Both the position numbers and the translations under genes were made by a program. Below the pieces are notes generated by a model, which saw nothing but the letters and a program-made list of their open reading frames with translations, did no database searches and had not been told where the DNA came from. DNA of 60,241 nt, taken from assembly GCA_020054235.1 (NCBI GenBank), contig JAGVLQ010000009.1, positions 1 to 60,241 on the forward strand, given 5' to 3'. Of the stretch, positions 18,093 to 26,563 are shown piece by piece (positions within the stretch are counted from its first letter, which is position 1; each line of letters begins with the position of its first letter). The DNA comes from Candidatus Babeliales bacterium. Lineage in GTDB: Bacteria; Babelota; Babeliae; Babelales; JACPOV01.

Positions 18093-19508
18093 TCACTCAT
18101 TCGTTGTACGCGGAACTTGATTTTTGTTTCCAAAAATCCATCCCATAATACCCAAAACTTTTCCAGGAATGCCTCCCATCAATTGCCCAGCAACACTCAT
18201 TCCAGTTTGAACCATCATCCACCATACTCTGTTTTCTCTTTCTTGCTGTTGCATACGGTGCCCTTTTTGTGAAAGCTCATAGGATTCTTTGTGTGCTTTT
18301 TGTTGATGCGCAAAGCTTCTTTGTGCCAACGCATGCGATTCGCGATGTGCATATTTTTGATGCGCGAATGATTCTTTTTGCAACTGATAACTTTTCTCTT
18401 GCGACGCTTGTTGATTCCATGCATTTTTTTCATTCATAGCTGTTTGCACAACATTCAACCCAAAGCCTGCTACCGGCATGTAGGGGCTCAGGCCTTCAGC
18501 GATTTCTTTTTTGTTGTCCCATGCGTCAACTATCGCGGTTACTAAAGGGCCATGGGGACGGATGTTGTGCAACGCGCGATCAATATCACGGTACGTAACA
18601 ACATAGCTTTGTGGATTGCGGTCAAACGCAAATTGAATTGCTTTGATCATCATATCTTCGAGCTCACGGCCACTGAGACCATGCGCTTTTGCAGCCAAGC
18701 GATTAAGCATAGAAGCATTAATACGGTTATTCACGCCTTTTAAATAAAAGTTAATAATATTTTTGCGCCCCGTGCTGTCCGGCAAAGGAATTTCTAGAAT
18801 ATGATTTTTAAAACGCGTTTTGAGCGGAGGCGGCATTTTGCTTTCATTGGTAGTACCAATAAACAAAATATCATCTCGCTTAGCACATTCATCAAGCGCC
18901 AACCAAAGTGCCGTTGCCGTTTCTTTGTCGGCTTGTTGTTCACGGTCAAAGCGGTCGGTCAGAGCATTGATTTCATCAACAATAATCACGTAAGGCTTGT
19001 TCAACCCTAATACTGCTTTAACAACTTGGGTAATGCCTTCGGCACCGGAAAATTGAAATTTTGTTAACAGTTGCGGTGCACGAATTAAAATGTAAGGCCG
19101 TCCGGAAAGAAAGGCGATACCTTTTGCAATCGTCGTTTTTCCAACGCCCGACGGGCCGGTCATTAATAATTTTTTAGGCTTGATATGGCTGGGGCATTTG
19201 TCAGATGCAAGTCTGTTGATGATATTTTTTATTTCTTTTGCAACCTGGCGCGGCGTGTTTTTTAAAATTTGCTCAATCAGTTTTTCAAAATCCACAGGTA
19301 TATTATTTGGATCTCCCGTTTCATGCAAAGCAAAAATGGCTTGCATGTCAGGCTCTTGATTGTTCTGGGACAAATTATTTAATACTTCCTGCGTAAGATT
19401 TGTCTGATCGATACCAAACACTTCTTCATTACTAAAGTAGTTTGAATCATCTGCTAGAGAAGAAAAAAATATAAACAAACTATAAAAAAGTATGTGTCTT
19501 TTTTGCAT
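18093..19508 (-). CDS. AAA+ ATPase with signal peptide and Gln/His repeat tail (copy 1)
   Basis: The 471-residue protein begins with a signal-peptide-like segment (about 5-19). The classical AAA domain (about 85-335) has Walker A GPSGVGKTT at 118-126, Walker B VIIVDEI near 174-180, a sensor in F-I-G-T-T-N-E, and an Arg in L-K-T-R-F that fits an Arg finger. The domain is closely similar to the protein at 57287-58687. The tail (about 380-435) is a repetitive helix with H-K-E-S-Y-E-L / H-R-E-S-H-A-L units. The C-terminus is hydrophobic and Gly-rich (about 440-460) and could be a membrane hairpin. An exported ATPase is unusual because the periplasm has no ATP; export to a host compartment, or a membrane anchor rather than a cleaved signal, would explain it. 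Confidence 0.85.
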   Translation of the reverse strand: MQKRHILFYSLFIFFSSLADDSNYFSNEEVFGIDQTNLTQEVLNNLSQNNQEPDMQAIFALHETGDPNNIPVDFEKLIEQILKNTPRQVAKEIKNIINRLASDKCPSHIKPKKLLMTGPSGVGKTTIAKGIAFLSGRPYILIRAPQLLTKFQFSGAEGITQVVKAVLGLNKPYVIIVDEINALTDRFDREQQADKETATALWLALDECAKRDDILFIGTTNESKMPPPLKTRFKNHILEIPLPDSTGRKNIINFYLKGVNNRINASMLNRLAAKAHGLSGRELEDMMIKAIQFAFDRNPQSYVVTYRDIDRALHNIRPHGPLVTAIVDAWDNKKEIAEGLSPYMPVAGFGLNVVQTAMNEKNAWNQQASQEKSYQLQKESFAHQKYAHRESHALAQRSFAHQQKAHKESYELSQKGHRMQQQERENRVWWMMVQTGMSVAGQLMGGIPGKVLGIMGWIFGNKNQVPRTTNE

Positions 19509-19602
19509 GCTGATTTATCCTTTAAAGTGTCCACCAAAAAGTTTTGGTAACAGGGTAACGAATCTTTAAATCTTGTACAGAATTCATTATTGTTATTTAT
19601 TG

Positions 19603-19947
19603 TTATTTCAAGCTCTGGGCATAGTTATATAATTCACTATAAAAATTCCAAAGTCGTTTTTTTGATTCTTCAGTAAGATTTGGAAAAACTTTTACCATTT
19701 TTTCAATACCTTGTTTAATTAATTCTGCAAAAAAATCTGCGTCATCTTTTGTTTTAAGATAATTAGAAAAGTCTAAACTTGCTCCACCTGTAGCGCCATA
19801 TAATTTATCAATCAACCACTGTAATGATTCAGATAATTTGATTTCTTCAATTTCTATGATTTCTAAAATCTGATCATATAAAGATTGAAAAGTACCACTT
19901 CTTATATGTAAAATAGGCTTATTTTTAAGAAATAATATTAATGACAT
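19603..19947 (-). CDS. Small protein, candidate immunity protein for the upstream toxin-like gene
   Basis: This 114-residue protein has no signal peptide, unlike almost all of its neighbours, and is mostly helical. It starts 6 bases after the stop of the 824-aa toxin-like gene, with a TAGGA site. In contact-dependent-inhibition and other polymorphic toxin systems the immunity gene lies directly downstream of the toxin and encodes a small cytoplasmic protein. Position, size and lack of a signal fit that role. I do not recognise an immunity family by sequence. Confidence 0.6.
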   Translation of the reverse strand: MSLILFLKNKPILHIRSGTFQSLYDQILEIIEIEEIKLSESLQWLIDKLYGATGGASLDFSNYLKTKDDADFFAELIKQGIEKMVKVFPNLTEESKKRLWNFYSELYNYAQSLK

Positions 19948-19953
19948 TTTGTC

Positions 19954-22428
19954 CTAAAAATACATTGACTTACTTGGATTTTTAACATGAACCACAACAA
20001 TTTTTTCTAATTCTAATTTTGTTAACTTATGACCTAATTTTTTAATAAGCTCTGCATAATCTTTTTCAGATAATTCAGAAACATTCAAAATAATATGTTC
20101 TTCCGCGTTGTTTTTAAGGGTATCTTTAATTGCTAGATCTACAAATTCTTCAACGCTAAAAATCTCTCGCCCATTTATGGCATATGAATGAGGAGTTTTT
20201 ACATCCCAACATCGTTTAGATATAACCTCAATAAAATCTTCAGCTTCATGATTTGCTCTTTCCAATAAAGGTAGCAATTTCTGCTCCTCACAGGCAATTG
20301 CTGCCATTGCTTCCCGTATACTATTGGCATCTATTTTACCTTTAGCAGCATCGTATTTAAACTTTTCCCATCGAGGATTGCCATTGATTTTTTTTAATCC
20401 TTCGGCAATTTCTTCAAGCTTTTCAAGGGTTTTTATATTTTTAACAAGTCCTTTTTCACTGGTATTGAATAGTGAAACTGCTTCATCAACAATATCTTTG
20501 CCATGCTGAATTTTCAATCTAGCTTTTACAAGTTCGAATTCTTTTATAACGCGTTCTAGAGTTCTCGGAAGGGGTGCATTCTCTTCTTTTAATTTTTTTT
20601 CTTGTTCTAATGCAATTTCGATTAATTGATCACGAACATCATCAGGAATAAGTTTACCCGATTCAATAAGTACATTTATGATTTTTTCTATTTCTTCACG
20701 GTGCTCGGCCAAACCAGCAGTATCACCTTCAAGAATAGTATCAATGTCAAGCTCTTTCTTTGAACCTGAATCACCCGGTGCAACATCAACAGTAGATTCT
20801 TCTTGTTGTACAACCTCTGGATCTCTCATAGATGGTTGCGTTTGTGTACCATAATTACAGCCTTTTTTCGGCTCCTGTTCTTGCGTAACTTCACAAGCAG
20901 GTCGGTCAGGAATTTCTTGAACACCTTGGATACAAGCACCTTTTGGTTCTATTTCTTGATCAACAATGCACGGTGGCTTTTGAATTTCTTGCTCTTTAAT
21001 AGACCCAGTGCCGCAGGGACGATTTTTCTGTTCCTCGGCAATTTCTTGTCTCGTTTTTTCTTGCGCACGCAAGGACAAAAAGTTGTTGTAAAATGTAATG
21101 CCATTAGGTAAATTTTTGATCTCTTGTTTTGTTTGTTCTGAAAGTTGTGCCCACGCAGGGTCATTGGCGAATTCGCGGCGGATGCCGTAGGCATCAAATT
21201 TTTGATTATAAAAATAAGCAAAGATTTCATCAGCAACAGAACTCTGCGCATCCTGTGCAATCGCTTTGGCTGCCTCAAAATCCTGCATTTGGCAGGTTTC
21301 TATAAGCGCCATAATTTTTTGGTTAGTGGTATTGCCAACAACTTTTTTTGCAAGATTCAACCATTGCAGATAAAACGTGGAATAAAACCACGAATAGATT
21401 TTATTAACGGCCCAGTACCAACCTTTGTAATCTGCCGCATCAACCAACAGATGAAATTGTTGCATATCAAGGTACTTGCCAAGCTCATGGTGCCATTGAT
21501 CGCCGTACTGATTTTTGAAATATTCAACAATAGGCCGCAATGCTTCCACGATTGATTTTGGTTTGGCAACAAGCTCTCCGGTTGTATGATCAAAAAACAA
21601 CGGCGCTAGCCAATAACGAATCTGTTTAATTTCATAATCAAACGGTGCTTGAAGCCTTGTTGTTGCAAAAAATGTTTTGAGCGCTGCTATTTTGCCGAAA
21701 GTAGCACAATCAATTGCCGCTTGAATAAGTATTCGTATTTCATACTCGCGCTGTGCATCAATCTGCTGGCGATATTCCGGATTGTGTTCATAGCGATACA
21801 ACAAGCGATATTCTTCTAATTCTTGCGGCGTTGGGCCACGCATGTGTGGGTGATGATTAAAGCTTATTTGCCCATACAAATGCTGTGTTTCGTTGCCATA
21901 CTCCCAGCGCACAAAATCTTGGCCAGTAATAATGCGCCCGGCGTGCATATCATGGTACGGTGAAGTATTAAGGCGCACTTGCGTAATCGGTGCAATGCCC
22001 GCTTTGAATGGATTGGCAACTACCGAATGCACTACCTTTTTTTGCTCTGGTGAAAGTGGCGCACCTAATTGTTGCTGCATTGCTTGCGCAACTAAATCAT
22101 GAATAGCAAAATGTTTGAAGGTATAAGTTTTTGGTGCCGTTTGCGGAGCATTTGAGTTTGTTGTATTGCTATTATTTGTTGATGCATACGTTGGCGTTGC
22201 TTGAGTCGGTTGTTTGTGAACCGTTGGCTGCTGATACCATTTATCAATGTGCACTTTCGCAACATAGGCTGCGGCACTTACTAACGCAACAACCGTTTGG
22301 GCACTCAAAACTACTTGTTGCATAACCGGCGCTGCCACGGCCATTGGTTCAACTTTGCGCGTCGATAGTACGTCATGCAGAAAAATAACAACCAAAGATA
22401 AGCATAAAATTCTTTTGAAGCGGTTCAC
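19954..22428 (-). CDS. CDI/polymorphic-toxin-like exported protein with C-terminal nuclease-like domain
   Basis: The 824-residue protein begins at GTG with AAGGAA upstream and has a signal peptide (about 1-23). A long helical body follows. Residues about 471-530 hold four or five Cys-punctuated units (C-x-x-x-Q-E-I-E-P-K type, spaced 12-15 residues). The C-terminal domain (about 720-824) contains E-A-E-D-F followed by C-W-D-V-K-T-P. This resembles the E...D-x-K core of CdiA-type tRNase/endonuclease toxins, in which A-D-F and W-D-V-K-S-P are characteristic. A small gene follows after 6 bases, as an immunity gene would. The toxin call rests on the motif and the gene order. No TPS transport or haemagglutinin repeats are present, so it is not a classical CdiA. 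Confidence 0.65.
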   Translation of the reverse strand: MNRFKRILCLSLVVIFLHDVLSTRKVEPMAVAAPVMQQVVLSAQTVVALVSAAAYVAKVHIDKWYQQPTVHKQPTQATPTYASTNNSNTTNSNAPQTAPKTYTFKHFAIHDLVAQAMQQQLGAPLSPEQKKVVHSVVANPFKAGIAPITQVRLNTSPYHDMHAGRIITGQDFVRWEYGNETQHLYGQISFNHHPHMRGPTPQELEEYRLLYRYEHNPEYRQQIDAQREYEIRILIQAAIDCATFGKIAALKTFFATTRLQAPFDYEIKQIRYWLAPLFFDHTTGELVAKPKSIVEALRPIVEYFKNQYGDQWHHELGKYLDMQQFHLLVDAADYKGWYWAVNKIYSWFYSTFYLQWLNLAKKVVGNTTNQKIMALIETCQMQDFEAAKAIAQDAQSSVADEIFAYFYNQKFDAYGIRREFANDPAWAQLSEQTKQEIKNLPNGITFYNNFLSLRAQEKTRQEIAEEQKNRPCGTGSIKEQEIQKPPCIVDQEIEPKGACIQGVQEIPDRPACEVTQEQEPKKGCNYGTQTQPSMRDPEVVQQEESTVDVAPGDSGSKKELDIDTILEGDTAGLAEHREEIEKIINVLIESGKLIPDDVRDQLIEIALEQEKKLKEENAPLPRTLERVIKEFELVKARLKIQHGKDIVDEAVSLFNTSEKGLVKNIKTLEKLEEIAEGLKKINGNPRWEKFKYDAAKGKIDANSIREAMAAIACEEQKLLPLLERANHEAEDFIEVISKRCWDVKTPHSYAINGREIFSVEEFVDLAIKDTLKNNAEEHIILNVSELSEKDYAELIKKLGHKLTKLELEKIVVVHVKNPSKSMYF

Positions 22429-22537
22429 TCAAATTCCTTTTTGGGCTTAGCGGTACCGTTATGTAAAAAATGCTTCAGTAACTATATATGATAATCTCTG
22501 AATATGCAAGGTTCAAAAAAGACGCCATTTTTCATTT

Positions 22538-22566
22538 TTTACAAGAGTCCGGCGACTTGGTATACT
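22538..22566 (+). promoter_or_regulatory. Sigma-70-type promoter for lepA
   Basis: TTTACA at 22538-22543 and TATACT at 22561-22566 are separated by exactly 17 bases, 36 bases before the lepA start. It lies in the divergent region between the toxin-like gene and lepA. The same TATACT -10 element recurs before rpmH. Confidence 0.7.
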
Positions 22567-22601
22567 ATAGATAAACAAATCCTTTAAATTAGAAAAAACA
22601 A

Positions 22602-24425
22602 ATGACCTTTAAAAAAGACCTTAAAACATTCTCCCCCGACAAAATCCGAAATTTCTCGATCATCGCCCATATTGACCATGGGAAATCAACCCTTTCTGAC
22701 AGACTCCTGGAAACGACCGGAACTCTGAATGAACGAACCAAGAAGGACCAATTTTTGGATAAACTTCAGGTTGAACAGGAGCGCGGCATCACCGTCAAAG
22801 CCCAAACTGCTACCATGGTGTACAACTTTGAAGGGAACGACTATCTTTTAAACCTTATTGATACCCCGGGGCATGTTGATTTCACCTACGAAGTTTCACG
22901 TTCTTTGTATGCCTGCCAAGGCGCATTATTAGTGGTGGATGCATCTCAGGGCGTTGAAGCACAAACCATGGCAAATTTTTTCCTTGCTTTTGAACAAGGA
23001 CTTACGATTATTCCGGTCATCAATAAAGTCGATTTACCTACTGCCGACGTTGAAAAAGTTAAAGGAGAAATGAAAAAATTATTTGATTTTTCCGACGATG
23101 AATTTATCCTGGCTTCGGCAAAAACTGGCATAGGCATCCATGATATTTTACAAGCAGTGATCAAACGCATTCCGCACCCAGAAGGTTCTGATGAAAAACC
23201 ATTAAAAGCCCTACTTTTTGACTCATGGTTTGACGAATATAAAGGAGTTATGTGTCTTATTGCATTGCAAGATGGCACTTTACAGAAAGGTGATTCAATT
23301 ACACTGGCCTATACCAACGAAAACTATGAAGTGCTTGAACTTGGTTTAATGTACCCCAACGAAACACCAACCGATGCTTTATATGCCGGGCAAGTTGGTT
23401 ATTTAGTTGCTGGTATGAAAACAGTTAAGGAAGCGCATGTTGGTGACACTATTTATCACACAAAGCAATCGGTCAAACCGTTTCCTGGTTTCAAACCGGC
23501 AAAACCGATGGTTTTTGCAGGCATTTATCCGGTCGACAATTCTGAGTTTGAGCAATTACGTACTGCTATTGAAAAGTTAACCTTAAATGATGCCAGTGTT
23601 TCTGTTGAAAAAAAATCATCAACAGCACTCGGTCTTGGCTTTCGTTGCGGTTTTTTAGGATTATTGCACATGGAAGTTTTCAAACAGCGCTTGGAACAAG
23701 AATATGATGTTACGGCAATCGTAACCGCACCGAGCGTGCTTTATAAAATCAAGAAAAAACATAGTGATGAACTTTTGAATGTTGAAAATCCTTCTGATTT
23801 TCCAGATCCCAACGTTATTGAAGAGATTTTTGAGCCAATGATCAATGCTACTATTTTAATGCCCAAAGAATATTTGGGTGCCGTATTGAAACTCTGCCAA
23901 GAAAAACGTGGCGAGCAAAAAGACATGAGTTTTTTAACAGAAGAACGCGTTATTCTTCAGTATCTTTTACCTCTTACCGAAGTTGCTACCGATTTTTATG
24001 ATCAATTAAAATCGATTACCTCAGGTTATGCAAGTTTTGACTATGAACAAGCAGGATATCAACCTTCAAATTTAGTAAAAATGGATATTCTCTTAAATGG
24101 AAAAGCTGTTGATGCTCTTTCTATGATTGTTCACGAAGACAATGCTTATCACCTCGGCCGTGAATTGGTTGAGCGCTTAAAAAAAGTTATCAAACGCCAA
24201 TTATTTGAAGTAGTCATCCAAGCTGCTATTGGCTCAAAAATTATAGCTCGCGAATCTATTTCCCCTATGAAAAAAAATGTTACGGCAAAATGTTATGGTG
24301 GTGACATTACACGCAAAAGAAAACTATGGGACAAACAAAAAGAAGGAAAAAAGAAGATGAAACAACTTGGTTCCGTAGAAGTACCTCATGATGCGTTTTT
24401 AGCCATTTTGAAAAAAACTGAATAA
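22602..24425 (+). CDS. lepA: Elongation factor 4 (LepA), ribosome GTPase
   Basis: The 607-residue protein has the translational GTPase motifs: AHIDHGKST (G1), the R-G-I-T-V-K switch, DTPGH (G3) and N-K-V-D (G4). The C-terminal domain typical of LepA follows, including A-K-C-Y-G-G-D-I-T-R-K-R-K near 555. The length is normal for LepA (about 600). LepA acts on ribosomes during initiation or stalled elongation. The gene stands alone with its own promoter. Confidence 0.96.
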   Translation: MTFKKDLKTFSPDKIRNFSIIAHIDHGKSTLSDRLLETTGTLNERTKKDQFLDKLQVEQERGITVKAQTATMVYNFEGNDYLLNLIDTPGHVDFTYEVSRSLYACQGALLVVDASQGVEAQTMANFFLAFEQGLTIIPVINKVDLPTADVEKVKGEMKKLFDFSDDEFILASAKTGIGIHDILQAVIKRIPHPEGSDEKPLKALLFDSWFDEYKGVMCLIALQDGTLQKGDSITLAYTNENYEVLELGLMYPNETPTDALYAGQVGYLVAGMKTVKEAHVGDTIYHTKQSVKPFPGFKPAKPMVFAGIYPVDNSEFEQLRTAIEKLTLNDASVSVEKKSSTALGLGFRCGFLGLLHMEVFKQRLEQEYDVTAIVTAPSVLYKIKKKHSDELLNVENPSDFPDPNVIEEIFEPMINATILMPKEYLGAVLKLCQEKRGEQKDMSFLTEERVILQYLLPLTEVATDFYDQLKSITSGYASFDYEQAGYQPSNLVKMDILLNGKAVDALSMIVHEDNAYHLGRELVERLKKVIKRQLFEVVIQAAIGSKIIARESISPMKKNVTAKCYGGDITRKRKLWDKQKEGKKKMKQLGSVEVPHDAFLAILKKTE

Positions 24426-24592
24426 AGCAATTCTTGAAAAGTAATGCCATCAATGACTACACTAATGAACAAACAATATTACCTTGGTATCATCTATCAT
24501 GGGAAGATGTACCACATACTCTTTTTTTAATAAACTGTATAAAAACCAACCGGTAGCTTCAGAAAAAAGTGGCTAAACTAACTGGAGAAATA

Positions 24593-25678
24593 ATGGCCGA
24601 CGCCCAAAAACCAGAACATAGAAAATACACAGGAAATATTTTTGTTTACTATGCTTTTGATGTCGGTGATGATATCAATCTTGAACAGATAGAAAATTTA
24701 CCTGAAATTATCACTCGTCCACTCAAAGTTTCAAAACATTTTAAAGGCTATCATATACCACTTTCTATAGAACTTCCGCATCCCCACAGCAGTTCACGCT
24801 GCATAAGTACAAAGCTATATAATTTTGGGGTATTTTCTCTTTGTTATAAAATACCCTTTAATCAAACACTATCTGACTTACGGGCCACGCTCAATGACAT
24901 TGATGCTGAATTTAGAGAACAAAGTGTTGAAGATGCACAACTAATTTTTAAAAAATTACGAAATTTTATTAAGCAAGCACGCTTTTTTCATTTACGCACT
25001 TCCTATGTAGTTATACAAGTTGATCAACAACCAGATATAGTATCAACTGAATTAAAAAAAGATTTCGGTAATATAATTGCTTCACTAGTACGCTTTGAAA
25101 CAGAAACGCTCTCTGAATATCAAAAAAATGAAATTTTAGAATCAGCAATCGGTTACTACCGGGGCGATTTAATTATTATCGATATTGACAGCGCATTTGT
25201 CTACGATGATGAATATGACGAGATTTTAGATCTTTTTGAATTTGCTAATATTCAACATGTTGAATTGCAATATTACGATCGCGTTTTGGATATGTTGTTG
25301 AACAAAGTATATCAACGCGAAGTAAGCGGCCCTCCGCTGAAAGCATACATTCCTTTGTTGGGAATGTTTACCAAGGATCCTGTAAGCTCTTTAGGGCTTT
25401 TGCGCGTCGAAATTTCTGTCATTATTGAGCGCCTTGAAAGCACCTTAAAAGCTACCGCAGAAGCATACATCGAAGAAACATACACTTTATTAGCGCAAAA
25501 ACTTGATCTTAAGGGCTGGAAAGAATCAGTTACGAGTAAGCTGGAAATTATCAAAGATATTTATCAAGTACACCAAAATAAAATCGATGTAAATCGCGAG
25601 GACCTTTTGTCATTACTGGTGATTATACTAATCGCAATCGAGTTAGTAGTAGGTATTTTGAGTTATTTAAAACACTGA
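24593..25678 (+). CDS. C-terminally membrane-anchored protein, RMD1/YagE (DUF155)-like layout
   Basis: The ATG at 24593 has GGAG 6 bases upstream, which makes it a better start than the in-frame GTG at 24569; the protein then has 361 residues. It has no N-terminal signal. A middle region is rich in acidic residues (Y-D-D-E-Y-D-E-I-L-D) and a long helical region follows. One hydrophobic segment ends the protein (L-L-S-L-L-V-I-I-L-I-A-I-E-L, last 25 residues). A helical region ending in a single C-terminal transmembrane helix with I-E in it is the layout of RMD1/YagE proteins, but the match is weak. The function is unknown. Confidence 0.5.
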   Translation: MADAQKPEHRKYTGNIFVYYAFDVGDDINLEQIENLPEIITRPLKVSKHFKGYHIPLSIELPHPHSSSRCISTKLYNFGVFSLCYKIPFNQTLSDLRATLNDIDAEFREQSVEDAQLIFKKLRNFIKQARFFHLRTSYVVIQVDQQPDIVSTELKKDFGNIIASLVRFETETLSEYQKNEILESAIGYYRGDLIIIDIDSAFVYDDEYDEILDLFEFANIQHVELQYYDRVLDMLLNKVYQREVSGPPLKAYIPLLGMFTKDPVSSLGLLRVEISVIIERLESTLKATAEAYIEETYTLLAQKLDLKGWKESVTSKLEIIKDIYQVHQNKIDVNREDLLSLLVIILIAIELVVGILSYLKH

Positions 25679-25702
25679 TGTTAAAAAAAAATGAGGATTA
25701 GT

Positions 25703-26302
25703 ATGAAAAAAATATTTTTAGCGCTCCTGTGCACCATAAATTTGACGTTATCTGCAGCCGAACAATCTGATATTAAAAAGTTGGAGGATCATCTCTATTT
25801 GTTTCAAAATAAGCTTAATACCCTAGGATCATTATTGAATCCTAAACCAACACCAGCATACACACCAACACCATCCCCAACAGGAACATATAAGATTTTA
25901 TTTTTAAGCGCGGTACCATCCTATGATACTCTACGTGTCCAAGATTTTGTTCAACATTTTAATGTTCAAAACTATAAAGTTATGGATTGGCAGAGCTCTG
26001 AGAATGTGTCCGCAGATAAGATAGTTGGTGTATATACATGGGGAAACAGATATCAAGGTCTAGAGTATTTCAAACAAGGTCTGAACTCAAATAATATAAA
26101 AGGTAAACCATTTTTGCTTTTGATTCTAAGTGCACTACCAGACATAAAAACCTGGGAATATGACCTAAACCAACTTACAGAATTTTTGAAAACTGCAGGT
26201 CCAAGTAGTACAGAGGCGCTAGTCATAAAATATACAGACAATTGGAAAACTGAACCTGACAATACAGCACCATTTGAGAAACTGAAACAGTTTTTGAAGT
26301 AA
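25703..26302 (+). CDS. Exported protein with Pro/Thr linker, function unknown
   Basis: From the ATG at 25703 (GAGG about 9 bases upstream) the protein has 199 residues. A signal peptide (about 1-18, ending S-A-A) is followed by a short coiled region. A Pro/Thr linker (P-T-P-A-Y-T-P-T-P-S-P-T) comes next, then a globular part of about 140 residues with alternating strands and helices (Y-K-I-L-F-L-S-A-V; P-F-L-L-L-I-L-S). The globular part could be a Rossmann-like or TIR-like fold, but no signature is present. Confidence 0.6.
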   Translation: MKKIFLALLCTINLTLSAAEQSDIKKLEDHLYLFQNKLNTLGSLLNPKPTPAYTPTPSPTGTYKILFLSAVPSYDTLRVQDFVQHFNVQNYKVMDWQSSENVSADKIVGVYTWGNRYQGLEYFKQGLNSNNIKGKPFLLLILSALPDIKTWEYDLNQLTEFLKTAGPSSTEALVIKYTDNWKTEPDNTAPFEKLKQFLK

Positions 26303-26398
26303 TGAGATTTAACGATCAAGGTACAGATCTTAAGAAGCTCTCATTGATCAACCTGCAAATATAAAAACATGATTAACTTTTTTAATGATAGCAGCACA

Positions 26399-26433
26399 GA
26401 GAGGCTCTTCCCCGGGATAACCTCTCATTTTTT
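26399..26433 (+). terminator. Probable terminator after the exported protein at 25703
   Basis: GAGAGG at 26399-26404 pairs with CCTCTC at 26421-26426, followed by A and six T. The loop is 16 bases. It lies about 100 bases after the stop at 26302 and before the promoter of the WD40 gene. Confidence 0.5.
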
Positions 26434-26478
26434 CAGGGAAAAAGAGATTCAGAATCCTTAATGCTATGCAATGCCCAA

Positions 26479-26507
26479 TTGACAAATATAAATTAAAATA
26501 ATATTAT
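26479..26507 (+). promoter_or_regulatory. Sigma-70-type promoter for the Skp1-WD40 gene
   Basis: A perfect TTGACA at 26479-26484 and TATTAT at 26502-26507 are separated by 17 bases. The ATG of the gene is about 57 bases downstream of the -10 element. Confidence 0.65.
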
Positions 26508-26563
26508 TTTATATAATTGTTTATTTTAAAAATAATAATAATGCTCTTAAAATGGAGTTTCTC

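Noticed and set aside
20803-21555. Plus-strand frames of 102 and 136 codons inside the toxin-like gene
   Set aside because: They are antisense to the 824-aa gene and have no ribosome site or family signal.
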